From CAIWAH01 sp043755815 (GTDB lineage Bacteria; Verrucomicrobiota; Verrucomicrobiia; Limisphaerales; UBA9464), in contig JAYUSF010000101.1 of the NCBI GenBank assembly GCA_043755815.1, positions 1 through 21,859 of the forward strand: a stretch of DNA of 21,859 bases, read 5' to 3'. Below are positions 6,026-14,284 of the stretch, piece by piece (position 1 is the first letter of the stretch; each line of letters begins with the position of its first letter). A model generated the notes under the pieces. That model made no database searches, had not been told where the DNA came from, and saw only the letters and a program-made list of their open reading frames with translations. Both the position numbers and the translations under genes were made by a program.

Positions 6026-6652
6026 ATGACGACCGCCATCGCTCCCGAATTTTTTGGAAACCGCGCCTTCGACCGACTCCCCGTCTTCTTCCCGGAGTCG
6101 GCCCGGCCTGCGCACGTCACGGAGAATCCAAACTTTCGCCGCATACTCGCCGCCGCGATGGACATCCTGCGTCAGGGCGAAGACCTCCTGGCCACGTTGT
6201 CCGCCGAGGCTTACACCCAGAAGGTTCCCGTTGCGTTCAACGGTTCCATCGGCGGCCATTACCGGCATTGCCTAGACCACTTCACCAGCCTGCTGCGTGG
6301 CCTGAACTCCGACATCGTGGACTATGATCACCGCGAACGCGACCCACGCATCGAACGCGACCCCGAGTTTGCGCTCGGTCTCACGCGGCGGATGCGGACG
6401 ACCCTGGAGCAGCTTAATCCCGCCACGCTTGCCATGTCGGTCTCGGCACGCTGCGAAGTCAGCTACGACCACGGTAACTCACCGGTGGCGCAGTCCAGCC
6501 TTGGCCGCGAGCTTGTCTATGCCATCGCTCATGGCATCCATCACTACGCACTCATCTCGGTCATGGCGCGGGTGATGAACGCGGAGCTGCCGCCGCACTT
6601 CGGCGTCGCGCCGTCCACGGTCGCTCATCAGAAGGCCGGGGCCTCGCACTGA
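6026..6652 (+). CDS. DinB-like four-helix metalloprotein
   Basis: A 208-residue protein of the DinB/YfiT-like fold. Candidate metal ligands are His78, His81 and His85 in GSIGGHYRHCLDHF and His169/His172/His173 in YAIAHGIHHYALI, matching the first-helix His and the HxxxH pattern of the third helix in this superfamily. Members include metal-dependent thiol S-transferases using bacillithiol or mycothiol, but many have unknown substrates. The ATG at 6026 was chosen because it follows the putative ECF promoter; the frame extends upstream to 5636 only as antisense-like sequence through the DoxX gene. Context in the sigma regulon suggests electrophile or thiol-stress detoxification, which is inference. 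Confidence 0.85.
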   Translation: MTTAIAPEFFGNRAFDRLPVFFPESARPAHVTENPNFRRILAAAMDILRQGEDLLATLSAEAYTQKVPVAFNGSIGGHYRHCLDHFTSLLRGLNSDIVDYDHRERDPRIERDPEFALGLTRRMRTTLEQLNPATLAMSVSARCEVSYDHGNSPVAQSSLGRELVYAIAHGIHHYALISVMARVMNAELPPHFGVAPSTVAHQKAGASH

Positions 6653-6665
6653 ATTGGACCGACAC

Positions 6666-8324
6666 ATGACCCAGGAACTTTCCCGTTGGCTGCCGCTGGC
6701 CTTCACCGAATGGATGCCGGTGACACAGGCCACCACGCTCGGGTTTGCGACGTTCGTGCAGGAAGACGTGCCGACCGTGACCGCCGCCGTGCTCGCCGGG
6801 GCCGGCAAGCTGTCGTGGACGGCGGGTTTCCTCGGCTGTTTTCTCGGCATCTGGATTGGCGACCTGCTGCTTTACCTCGCGGCCCGTGGCTGGGGGCGCC
6901 GGGCGCTCAGGCTGGCCTGGGTTCAACGGTTCGTGTCCGCCGAAGCCGTGGCCCGCAGTGAAGCCTGGTTTGCGCAACAGGGCGTCTGGCTGCTGGTCAC
7001 CAGCCGGTTGATTCCGGGCACCCGCCTGCCCACCTATCTCGCCGCCGGTTTCCTCCGCCTGCCGCTGGGTCGTTTCGCCCTGATCACCGGGTTGGCGGTG
7101 ACGGTCTGGACGCTCGGGATCTTCGGCCTTGCCCGGGTATTCGGGACCGCGCTCGCCGAGGCATTGCAACGCTGGAACCGCAGCGCCTGGTGGCTGCTGG
7201 TCGCGCTGGCCGTCGGCTTGGGCCTGCTGCGCTGCCTTCCGCGCTGGCTTTCGCGCGACGGACGCCAGCGCTTGCGGACCGCTCTTGGACGATGGCGGCG
7301 CTGGGAGTTCTGGCCCGCCACGGTTTTCTACCTCCCGGTCGCCCTCCGTTATCTGCAGCTCGCCCTCCGCCATCGCGGCTTCACGGTTCCGACAATGGCC
7401 AATCCCGGCATCACCACGGGCGGACTGGTCGGGGAATCCAAGTTTGAAACCTTGCGGGAACTTTCGCGGACCAGCCCCGAATTCACGGCGGAAGCCTGGC
7501 TCTTGACGGCGGAAAGCGGTGACCGCAGGTCGAAACTGCGGCACTTGGCGGCGAGCCACGCGATCGCCTATCCCTTCGTGCTCAAACCCGATCTTGGGCA
7601 ACGCGGGCTGGGCGTGAAGTTGATCCGCTCGGAGGCCGACGCGACCGATTACCTGCGCGACTGTTTCGAGCCCCTTGTGGTGCAGCGGTATGTGCCTGGA
7701 CCGTTCGAGGTGGGCATCTTCTACTACCGCTTTCCCCACGAGGACCGTGGCCGGATCTTCGCGCTCACGGAGAAGATCTTCCCGGTCCTCACTGGTGACG
7801 GTGTCCATTCCGTCGAAGAGCTCATCTGGCGCGACGAGCGCGCCCGGTTCGTGGCGGACCGCTACCTCGCCCGCTTCGCATCGCGCCGCCAAGAAATTCT
7901 TCCTGGCGGCGCCACTTTGCGGCTGGTCGAAGCCGGCAACCACGCCCAAGGCTGCATCTTCCGCGACGGCGCCCGGCTGAATTCCCCGGAACTGGAGACT
8001 CGGATCGACGAGGTTTCCCGACGCTTGCCCGGCTTTTTCATCGGCCGCTACGACGTGCGCTTCAGTTCGGAGGACGACCTGCGAGCGGGACGCAACTTCC
8101 AGATCCTGGAACTCAATGGTGCCGGCGCCGAAGCCACTAGCATTTACGATGCGCGCAATTCCCTGCGCTCCGCCTATCGCACCCTCTTCCACCAGTGGGA
8201 ACTCGTCTTCGCCATCGGCGCCGCCAACCGGTCCTTGGGCGCCGTGCCCACGCCGTGGCGGGAACTCCTGCGCATCTGGCGCGACGCGAGCCGGCAGTTC
8301 GCCACCTATCCGCCCGCCGACTGA
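6666..8324 (+). CDS. DedA/VTT membrane domain fused to an ATP-grasp ligase
   Basis: A 552-residue two-domain protein. Residues 15-160 are a DedA (SNARE-associated/VTT) domain: FVQEDVPTVTAAVLAGAG holds the acidic half-helix motif, GIWIGDLLLYLAARGWG follows, and SRLIPGTRLPTYLAAGF holds the second re-entrant motif (Arg114, Gly118, Arg120). Further hydrophobic segments lie at about 174-190 and 215-232. Residues 260-520 form an ATP-grasp domain: YPFVLKPDLGQRGLGVKL (302-319) is the nucleotide-binding strand and Gly loop, FEPLVVQRYVPGPFEVGIFY the adenine/second strand region, and QILELNGAGAEA (479-490) carries the Mg-binding Glu and Asn. A membrane-attached carboxylate-amine/thiol ligase acting on a lipid or polyol substrate is plausible. 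ATG at 6666 was preferred over TTG at 6654. It lies 13 bases after dinB and may be cotranscribed. Confidence 0.88.
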   Translation: MTQELSRWLPLAFTEWMPVTQATTLGFATFVQEDVPTVTAAVLAGAGKLSWTAGFLGCFLGIWIGDLLLYLAARGWGRRALRLAWVQRFVSAEAVARSEAWFAQQGVWLLVTSRLIPGTRLPTYLAAGFLRLPLGRFALITGLAVTVWTLGIFGLARVFGTALAEALQRWNRSAWWLLVALAVGLGLLRCLPRWLSRDGRQRLRTALGRWRRWEFWPATVFYLPVALRYLQLALRHRGFTVPTMANPGITTGGLVGESKFETLRELSRTSPEFTAEAWLLTAESGDRRSKLRHLAASHAIAYPFVLKPDLGQRGLGVKLIRSEADATDYLRDCFEPLVVQRYVPGPFEVGIFYYRFPHEDRGRIFALTEKIFPVLTGDGVHSVEELIWRDERARFVADRYLARFASRRQEILPGGATLRLVEAGNHAQGCIFRDGARLNSPELETRIDEVSRRLPGFFIGRYDVRFSSEDDLRAGRNFQILELNGAGAEATSIYDARNSLRSAYRTLFHQWELVFAIGAANRSLGAVPTPWRELLRIWRDASRQFATYPPAD

Positions 8325-8366
8325 TCGCTCGACCGCGATTCGCCCTCCGCCAATCCTGCCGCCGCC

Positions 8367-9116
8367 ATGTGTTCCGTCACCTTCTGGCCCCGCCGCCGCG
8401 GCTTCGTGCTGGGGATGAACCGCGATGAACAGCGGTCCCGGGTCGCCGGTCTGCCTCCGGCCCCGGTCCTCCTCGGGGAACGGACCGTCGTGCATCCGCG
8501 GGAACCGGCCGCCGGAACGTGGATTTCAGTCAATGACCGCGGCGTCTGCTTCACGTTGGTCAACTGGTATGCGATCGCCGCGCGGGCACCGCGGCCCACC
8601 GTTTCGCGCGGAGAGGTGGTGCTGGCCGTGCGCGCCTGTGTCGCCGGCTCCGAAGCGGAAGCCCAGGTGGCGGCCCTGCCCTTGCCGCGAATGAACCCGT
8701 TTCGCCTCGTCGGTTTCTTTGAGGCGGAACAGCGGGTTGCCGAATGGCGCTGGGACGTGCGCGAACTGGCGGTCTCGCACCATCCGTGGTCCGCCGGCCA
8801 ATGGCTTTCGTCCGGTGTCGACGAACCCGCCGCCCAGCGCATCCGCTCGGCGGTCTACCAACGCCAACTGTTGGAACCGGGCGTCGGCTCTACGGAGTGG
8901 CTGCGGCAGCTTCACGGATCGCATGAACCGGAGTGCGGCCCCTTCTCCACGTGCATGCACCGCGACGACGCGGCGACGGTGAGTTACACCGAGGTGGAGG
9001 TCAGCGAGGCGGAAGTCGTGATGCGACATTGCAACGGCCCCCTGTGCGCCGGCGAACCGTTGGAGCAAATCGCGGCAACTTCGGAAGGGCGGACTTTCCA
9101 GTCCCTCGATCAGTAA
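8367..9116 (+). CDS. NRDE (TANGO2-type) family protein
   Basis: A 249-residue protein opening MCSVTFWPRRRGFVLGMNRD, with the name-giving NRDE motif at residues 18-21 and a Cys directly after the initiator Met. An exposed N-terminal Cys fits the proposed Ntn-hydrolase-like fold. Further family-like parts are GTWISVNDRGVCFTLVNWY and CNGPLCAGEP near the end. The biochemical role of the family is unsettled; the eukaryotic member TANGO2 has been tied to acyl-CoA, lipid or haem handling. It follows the DedA/ATP-grasp gene by 42 bases on the same strand and converges on ptsI (55-base gap). Confidence 0.85.
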   Translation: MCSVTFWPRRRGFVLGMNRDEQRSRVAGLPPAPVLLGERTVVHPREPAAGTWISVNDRGVCFTLVNWYAIAARAPRPTVSRGEVVLAVRACVAGSEAEAQVAALPLPRMNPFRLVGFFEAEQRVAEWRWDVRELAVSHHPWSAGQWLSSGVDEPAAQRIRSAVYQRQLLEPGVGSTEWLRQLHGSHEPECGPFSTCMHRDDAATVSYTEVEVSEAEVVMRHCNGPLCAGEPLEQIAATSEGRTFQSLDQ

Positions 9117-9171
9117 CGGACCAAGCCGGATTTCGCGCCACCCGCGGATTGGCGCGGCCACCCAGAGTGGC

Positions 9172-10941
9172 TCAGCCCGGAAAAAGTTCCGGCGCGACCT
9201 GCTTCGCCAGGGCCAGCGACCGGGCGTAAACCGCCGTGGATGTGCCCAGTCGGAGGGCCTGCTCGGTCATGGCCCTGGCCTCGTCCACCTTGAGGCGGCG
9301 GAGCAGGAATTTCGCGGCGGGCACCACGGCCGGCGTGGCGCTCAGTTCCTGCACTCCTAGCCCGACGAACAGCGGGATGACGGCCGGGTCACCGGCCGCT
9401 TCGCCGCAGACACCCACCCAGCAGCCCTGCTCCCGGGCCGCTTCGATCGTCATCTGCATCAACCGAAGGACGCCGGGGTGCGTGACCTGATGCAGGTGGG
9501 CCACCCGCTCGTTCATGCGATCCACTGCCAGCGTATATTGCGTGAGGTCATTCGTTCCGAAGCTGAAGAAGTTCACGTGCGGCGCCAGCAGCGGTGCGAT
9601 CAGGGCCGCCGACGGCACCTCGATCATCATGCCGACTTCCATCTGCCCGTCGTAGGCGATGCCAGCTGCGCGTAGGTCGCCGCGGCATTCGTCAAGGAGC
9701 TGGTTGGCCGCGATCAGTTCATCGAGCGAAGAGATCATCGGATACATCAGCTTCACGTTGCCGTGCGCACTCGCCCGGAGGATCGCCCGGAGCTGCCGCT
9801 TGAATGCTTCCGGTTGGTCAAGGCTGATGCGGATCGCCCGCCAGCCGAGAAACGGATTCTCCTCCCGATGGGCTCCCGCGCCGGGCAGCTTGTCGCCCCC
9901 CAGGTCCAGGGTGCGAATGACCACCGGCGCCGGAGCAAGCGCCGCCGCCGCCTCGCGATACGCGTGGAACTGGGCTTCTTCGTCGGGCGCGGTTGTGGAC
10001 TTCAGGAACAGAAACTCGGTGCGGAACAGTCCAACCCCTTCGGCCCCGGCCTCCTTCACCGCCGCCGAATCGGCAGGATCGTCGATGTTGGCGGCGAGGA
10101 TCAGCTTGGTGCCGTCAAACGTGACGGCCGGCTGGTCGCGCAGGTCGCGGAGGCGCTGTTCGAAGGCAGCCCGGCGCTCCCGGATCTGACCGTATTGGAA
10201 AAGCGTCGCGTCGGTCGGGTTGACGATCAGCAACCCGCTGTGCCCGTCGATCAGGGCGTATTCGCCCGAGCGGACATGGCGGGTCACCTCGCCGAGGCCG
10301 ACCACGGCGGGAATCTTGAGCTTCCGCGCCATGATGGCCGTGTGACTGGTCCTGCCCCCGCCGTCCGTCGCAAAACCCAGCACCTTGGTGCGGTCCAGGA
10401 CCGCCGTGGTGCTCGGTGAAAGGTCCGGCGCCACCACGATGACCGGCTCCGGCAGGCGGCTGAGGTCGGACGCCGAGGCAACGCCCAACAGGTGGTTCAG
10501 AACCCGCTGTTCCACGTCCCGAACATCGGCCGCGCGCTCCCGGAGATAGTCGTCATCGATGGCTGCGAGCGCGGCGGCATATCTGTAGGCGACCTCGTGA
10601 AAGGCCGCCTCGGCGTTGCGGCGGCTTCCGGTAATGCCCTTTGTGACCTCGTCGAGCAGCGTGGGGTCCTCGAGGACGAGCAGGTGGGCGTCGAAGATGT
10701 CGGCTTCCTTGGCCCCCATCGCCGAAGAGACTTGGCGCTGGATGGCCTGGAGCTCCTGCCGGGTCTTCAGCAGGGCGCCCCGGAAGCGTTCCAATTCACC
10801 CGCCACCTCGGCTTCGTCCAGTTCGCGTTCCGGAAGGTCGGCATGGCCATTGCCCAGCAGGAGGATTTTGGCATGCACCACCCCACCGGCAGCGGCCAGG
10901 CCGCTGTAGGTTCGTTCGCCGGCGGAGGGGGAGGGGTTCAC
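9172..10941 (-). CDS. ptsI: PTS enzyme I (phosphoenolpyruvate-protein phosphotransferase)
   Basis: A 589-residue protein of usual enzyme I length. The N-terminal HPr-binding/phosphohistidine part contains GGGRTSHTAIMAR with active His200. The C-terminal PEP-binding barrel contains GVGLFRTEFLF, RTLDLGGDKLP, NPFLGWRAIR, FFSFGTNDLTQYTLAVDRMN and the catalytic Cys in CGEAAGD. It transfers phosphate from PEP to HPr in the cytoplasm. There is no N-terminal GAF domain, so it is classical EI rather than PtsP. The start is a GTG at 10941 (NPSPSAGERTYSGL); no better ATG precedes the conserved YSGLAAAGG. No HPr or EII gene is in view. It follows trpG-like DNA by 29 bases on the same strand, so cotranscription is likely. 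Confidence 0.95.
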   Translation of the reverse strand: MNPSPSAGERTYSGLAAAGGVVHAKILLLGNGHADLPERELDEAEVAGELERFRGALLKTRQELQAIQRQVSSAMGAKEADIFDAHLLVLEDPTLLDEVTKGITGSRRNAEAAFHEVAYRYAAALAAIDDDYLRERAADVRDVEQRVLNHLLGVASASDLSRLPEPVIVVAPDLSPSTTAVLDRTKVLGFATDGGGRTSHTAIMARKLKIPAVVGLGEVTRHVRSGEYALIDGHSGLLIVNPTDATLFQYGQIRERRAAFEQRLRDLRDQPAVTFDGTKLILAANIDDPADSAAVKEAGAEGVGLFRTEFLFLKSTTAPDEEAQFHAYREAAAALAPAPVVIRTLDLGGDKLPGAGAHREENPFLGWRAIRISLDQPEAFKRQLRAILRASAHGNVKLMYPMISSLDELIAANQLLDECRGDLRAAGIAYDGQMEVGMMIEVPSAALIAPLLAPHVNFFSFGTNDLTQYTLAVDRMNERVAHLHQVTHPGVLRLMQMTIEAAREQGCWVGVCGEAAGDPAVIPLFVGLGVQELSATPAVVPAAKFLLRRLKVDEARAMTEQALRLGTSTAVYARSLALAKQVAPELFPG

Positions 10942-10970
10942 GGGTGACTACAGGTTTGAACGGTTCGCGT

Positions 10971-11540
10971 TCAGTTCAGTTTCAGGAAATTGGACAAGAT
11001 GGTCCGGCCGCTCTCGGTGAGGATGCTCTCCGGATGAAACTGCACGCCCCAGATCGGCTGCGTGCGGTGTTTGAGGCCCATGATTTCGTCCTCGGCCGTC
11101 CAAGCGGTGACTTCGAGTTCAGGCGGCACCGTGTCCTTTTTCGCCACCAACGAATGGTAGCGGGTCGCGTTGAAGGGATTGGCCATGCCGGCAAAGAGAT
11201 CCTTGCCGTTATGGAAGATGGGCGAGGTCTTGCCGTGCATCATCCGGTAGTTGACCACCACCGTTGCCCCAAAAGTGTGCGCGATGCACTGGTGCCCGAG
11301 ACAGACGCCAAGAATCGGAGTGCGCCGTTCGGCGAACGCCCGGATCAGCTCGTTGGACAGACCGGCTTCGCGCGGCGAACAGGGACCCGGCGAGATCAGC
11401 ACGCGCTCCGGCTTCAGGGCCAGGGCTTGCTCGACGGTGATCTGGTCGTTGCGATGGACCTGCATGTCCACGCCCATTTCGCCCAGATACTGGACAAGGT
11501 TGAAGGTGAACGAGTCGTAGTTGTCGATGACGAGCAACAT
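10971..11540 (-). CDS. trpG: Anthranilate/aminodeoxychorismate synthase glutamine amidotransferase
   Basis: A 189-residue class I glutamine amidotransferase. It opens MLLVIDNYDSFTFNLVQYLG, has oxyanion-loop sequence ISPGPCSPREAGLS, the nucleophile in GVCLGHQ (Cys80), and His169/Glu171 in GVQFHPESILTE, which completes the catalytic triad. It supplies ammonia from glutamine to TrpE (tryptophan pathway) or PabB (folate pathway); single enzymes often serve both, and the sequence does not decide. The ATG at 11540 was preferred over the longer frame from 11618, because it places the conserved DNYDSF at residues 6-11. No trpE or pabB is adjacent; the neighbours are ptsI downstream and an exporter gene upstream. 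Confidence 0.93.
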   Translation of the reverse strand: MLLVIDNYDSFTFNLVQYLGEMGVDMQVHRNDQITVEQALALKPERVLISPGPCSPREAGLSNELIRAFAERRTPILGVCLGHQCIAHTFGATVVVNYRMMHGKTSPIFHNGKDLFAGMANPFNATRYHSLVAKKDTVPPELEVTAWTAEDEIMGLKHRTQPIWGVQFHPESILTESGRTILSNFLKLN

Positions 11541-11630
11541 GGGAGTCAGGCTAAGGGTGATGGGGAAGCTTGGGAAGCCGGCAGACCGGCCGGATTTCGC
11601 GGCTACCATGATGGTCATGCGATGAACGGT

Positions 11631-12557
11631 TCATGCGCGGGCCGTGGGCCGAGGCCAAGTGAGGATGACCACCGCGCCCACGATGACCATCGCGGCCAGA
11701 AACATGGGCGGTGTGACCCGTTCGCCGAGCAACGCCCAGCCGAGGAAGACCGCGATCACCGGATTCACGTAAGCGTAAGTCGAAACCTTCGCCGGCGTGC
11801 TGACTCCGAGCAGCCACACATAGGCGCTGAAGCCGATCCAAGAGCCGAACACGATCAGGTAGGCAAACGCCGCCAAGGAACGTGCGGAGACCGCTTCCCA
11901 GTTGAAGCGTCCAAACTCGCCCAAGCCGGCCGCGACCCCGCACATCACCACCCCGCCGCCCAGCATCTGGAGACCGGCGCCCATCCAGGGTGAAGCCGGC
12001 TTGTCGGTGTGCTTGGCCAGCATGGAACCCGAAGCCCAACTCATGGTCGCCAGCGTCAGGGCCAGCGCGCCGCCGAGGTGGATTTGCCCCACGCCAGCGT
12101 CGCGTCGCAGGACCAGCAGGGCGACGCCGGTCAGACCGAGACTGATGCCCACCCACACATGCCACGCCGGCCGGTTGCCGCCGGGACGCGCCCAGTCGAT
12201 GACCGCGAACCACACCGGCGCCGACGCGATGAACAGGGCCGCAAAGCTGGACGTGACGTGTTGCTCCGCCCAGACCACGAGGCCATTGCCACCGAGCAGC
12301 ATGACGGTGCCGGCAACGACCGAATTGCGGGCCTGGGCCACACTCGGCCACGGAACGCCGCGCAGCTTGAGGAACAGCAGGAGGATCGCCCCAGCGATGG
12401 TGAAGCGCACGCCGCCGAGCAGGAACGGCGGCAGCGTCTCGACGCCGATGCGGATGGCGAGGTAGGTCGAACCCCAGATCAGATACACGGCGGCAAAGGC
12501 CAGCAGAACCATGGTTCTGGGCGGTATCGTCGTGCCTCCGGGTGCGGTGCTGTTCAT
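11631..12557 (-). CDS. EamA-family drug/metabolite exporter, YedA-like
   Basis: A 308-residue inner-membrane protein with ten predicted helices in two EamA repeats. It opens with VLLAFAAVYLIWGSTYLAIR, then LPPFLLGGVRFTIAGAILLL, GNGLVVWAEQHV, and in the second repeat STYAYVNPVIAVFLGWALLG. The IWGSTY and YVNPV blocks are those of the YedA subgroup of the DMT superfamily, which exports small metabolites or drugs; the substrate is unknown. The ATG at 12557 was chosen because the frame further upstream runs through a terminator hairpin. That hairpin lies only 36 bases before the start, and a 10-codon reading frame lies before it, so attenuation is possible. Confidence 0.9.
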   Translation of the reverse strand: MNSTAPGGTTIPPRTMVLLAFAAVYLIWGSTYLAIRIGVETLPPFLLGGVRFTIAGAILLLFLKLRGVPWPSVAQARNSVVAGTVMLLGGNGLVVWAEQHVTSSFAALFIASAPVWFAVIDWARPGGNRPAWHVWVGISLGLTGVALLVLRRDAGVGQIHLGGALALTLATMSWASGSMLAKHTDKPASPWMGAGLQMLGGGVVMCGVAAGLGEFGRFNWEAVSARSLAAFAYLIVFGSWIGFSAYVWLLGVSTPAKVSTYAYVNPVIAVFLGWALLGERVTPPMFLAAMVIVGAVVILTWPRPTARA

Positions 12558-12593
12558 TGGTGGGAACCGAGTCCCGGGCTGATTGGCGGAAAC

Positions 12594-12623
12594 AAAAAAC
12601 CCGCCGGCATCAGCGGCGGGTTT
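12594..12623 (-). terminator. Intrinsic terminator (after lpd, or attenuator before the exporter gene)
   Basis: A 10-bp perfect stem (AAACCCGCCG at 12597-12606 with CGGCGGGTTT at 12614-12623) and a 7-base loop. On the minus strand it is followed by a run of six T. This ends transcripts coming from lpd, about 200 bases downstream of its stop. No promoter is apparent in the 36 bases left before the exporter ATG. Confidence 0.85.
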
Positions 12624-12823
12624 CTCGAAGCAGTGTTTTGGTTTCTGGTTCAACAAGGTCCCGCCGGGATGGCTTTGCGCATGGCCCAAATGGCCATCGG
12701 CCAAACAGCAGCGAGCACGGCTGCGCGTTTCAGCGCTACCGGGCCAACTGCATGCGGGACGTTCGTCACGGGGCGGGACAGTTCGGGAAAACGAGTGGGC
12801 GTGTCAACCTCGCGCTCGGAACG

Positions 12824-14251
12824 TCAATGCGCCGCCTTCTTCTTGCTGAAGACGTGCGTCGCGTGGCCGAAGAAGACTTCGGCGGATTCCAAGATCGTCT
12901 CCGACAACGTCGGGTGCGGGTGGACGATGGCGGCCAAATCTTCGGCCGTGGCCTGCATTTCCACCAAAACGGTGCCTTCGCCGATCAACTCCCCGGCCCC
13001 ATGGCCGACGAGTCCGACACCCAGAATACGGTGCGTGCCGGGTTCGAGGATGAGCTTGGTGAGTCCATCCACGCGGTCGTAGGTCAGCGCGCGGCCGGAG
13101 GCGCCCCAGGGGAACTTCGCGATCTCGACGGCGATGTTCTTGGCCTTGGCCTCCTGCTCGGTGAGGCCGACCCAAGCGACTTCTGGATCGGTGAAGACGA
13201 CCGCGGGCAATGCGTAGTCGCGGTTCACCGCGCCGCCGTCACCGGCCAAGTTGTCCACGGCGATACGGGCTTCCTTGCTGGCCTTGTGTGCGAGCAGGAT
13301 TCCGCCCGCGATGTCGCCGATGGCGAAGATATTCGGATCGGTGGTCTGCATCCGTTCGTCCACCTTGATGAAGCCCTTTTCGTCACGCTCCACCTTGGTG
13401 TTCTCCAGACCGAGATCACCGCCGTTCGGCGCGCGGCCGACGGACACGAGCACGCGGTCGTAAAGTTCCTCCAGCTTCTTCCCTTCGAATTCGCTGACGA
13501 CCTTGATCTGCTTTCCGACCGTCTTCATCTCCACGACCTTGGATTTGAGCCGGACCTCCTTGAATGCCTTTTTGGCGTAGAGCGCCACCGGGCGAGCCAG
13601 GTCGGGGTCCGCCCCCGCGAGGATGGTGTCGAGCGCCTCGATGACCGTCACCTTCGAGCCGAGCGAGGCGTAAACGGTGCCCAACTCCATGCCGATGTAG
13701 CCGCCGCCGATGACCAACAGGGTGTCGGGAATGTCAGCGATTTCCAGCGCCTCGGTGGAGGTCATCACCAGCGGGTTGCCGAGGTCGAAGGCCCGCGGCA
13801 GGGCCGGCTTGGAACCCACGGCGACGATGGCCTTTTCAAACCGGATGAACTGGTTTCCTTCGCCGTGAACTTCCACGCGCAACGTGTTCGAATCCTCGAA
13901 GTGGCCGCGTCCGTGAACGACGGTCACGCCGCGCATCTTCGCCAGGCTGGCGATGCCGCCGCCGAGCTTCTCCAGGATCGAGTCCTTCCACGCGCGCATC
14001 TGATCGAGGTCAATCTTCGGCTCCCCAAAGCTGATGCCGCGTTTGGCGGATTCCTTGGCGGTGTGGATGGCGTGGGAGGCGTTGAGCAGCGCCTTCGAGG
14101 GGATGCAGCCACGGTTCATGCACACGCCCCCGAGTCGTGGGTCGCGTTCGACGAGGATCACCTTCTTGCCGAGGTCGGCAGCGTAGAATGCGGCGGCGTA
14201 GCCTCCGGGGCCGGCGCCAATGACAACGAGGTCGGTTTGAATGGGGTCCAT
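12824..14251 (-). CDS. lpdA: Dihydrolipoyl dehydrogenase (E3)
   Basis: A 475-residue flavoprotein disulfide reductase. The FAD-binding GAGPGG is at 12-17 and the redox-active disulfide Cys44-x4-Cys49 lies in GGVCMNRGCIPSK (the usual LNVG is replaced by MNRG). The NAD-binding site is VIGGGYIGMELG, the second FAD motif is NIFAIGDIAGG, and the catalytic dyad His446/Glu451 lies in HPHPTLSE. It reoxidises dihydrolipoamide on E2 with NAD+ in the cytoplasm. It is the last gene of an E2 - four-helix-bundle - E3 run on the minus strand, which ends at an intrinsic terminator. A Lys/His-rich tail (SKKKAAH) closes the protein. E1 genes are not in the window. Confidence 0.96.
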   Translation of the reverse strand: MDPIQTDLVVIGAGPGGYAAAFYAADLGKKVILVERDPRLGGVCMNRGCIPSKALLNASHAIHTAKESAKRGISFGEPKIDLDQMRAWKDSILEKLGGGIASLAKMRGVTVVHGRGHFEDSNTLRVEVHGEGNQFIRFEKAIVAVGSKPALPRAFDLGNPLVMTSTEALEIADIPDTLLVIGGGYIGMELGTVYASLGSKVTVIEALDTILAGADPDLARPVALYAKKAFKEVRLKSKVVEMKTVGKQIKVVSEFEGKKLEELYDRVLVSVGRAPNGGDLGLENTKVERDEKGFIKVDERMQTTDPNIFAIGDIAGGILLAHKASKEARIAVDNLAGDGGAVNRDYALPAVVFTDPEVAWVGLTEQEAKAKNIAVEIAKFPWGASGRALTYDRVDGLTKLILEPGTHRILGVGLVGHGAGELIGEGTVLVEMQATAEDLAAIVHPHPTLSETILESAEVFFGHATHVFSKKKAAH

Positions 14252-14258
14252 GGAAAGG

Positions 14259-14284
14259 GGAGTGGAGTCAGGGAGTTTTGGAGT
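14259..14284 (+). repeat. Left GGAGT array (8-base period) of a putative cassette
   Basis: GGAGT occurs at 14259, 14264, 14272 and 14280; the last three are spaced exactly 8 bases. The array overlaps the 3' end of the four-helix-bundle gene and lies just before the lpd start. It is matched by an inverted array at 14766-14786. Confidence 0.7.

Noticed and set aside
6561..8495. A 644-codon open frame on the minus strand
   Set aside because: It is antisense to the well-supported DedA/ATP-grasp gene; the Gln/Gly/Pro/Arg-rich translation is typical of a GC-rich shadow frame.
9160..9180. Short inverted repeat between the NRDE gene and ptsI
   Set aside because: About 6 bp of stem with no T-run on either strand, so it is not a convincing terminator.
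10944..11993. A 349-codon plus frame across trpG and the exporter gene
   Set aside because: It crosses two well-supported minus-strand genes and their intergenic gap and shows no family resemblance.
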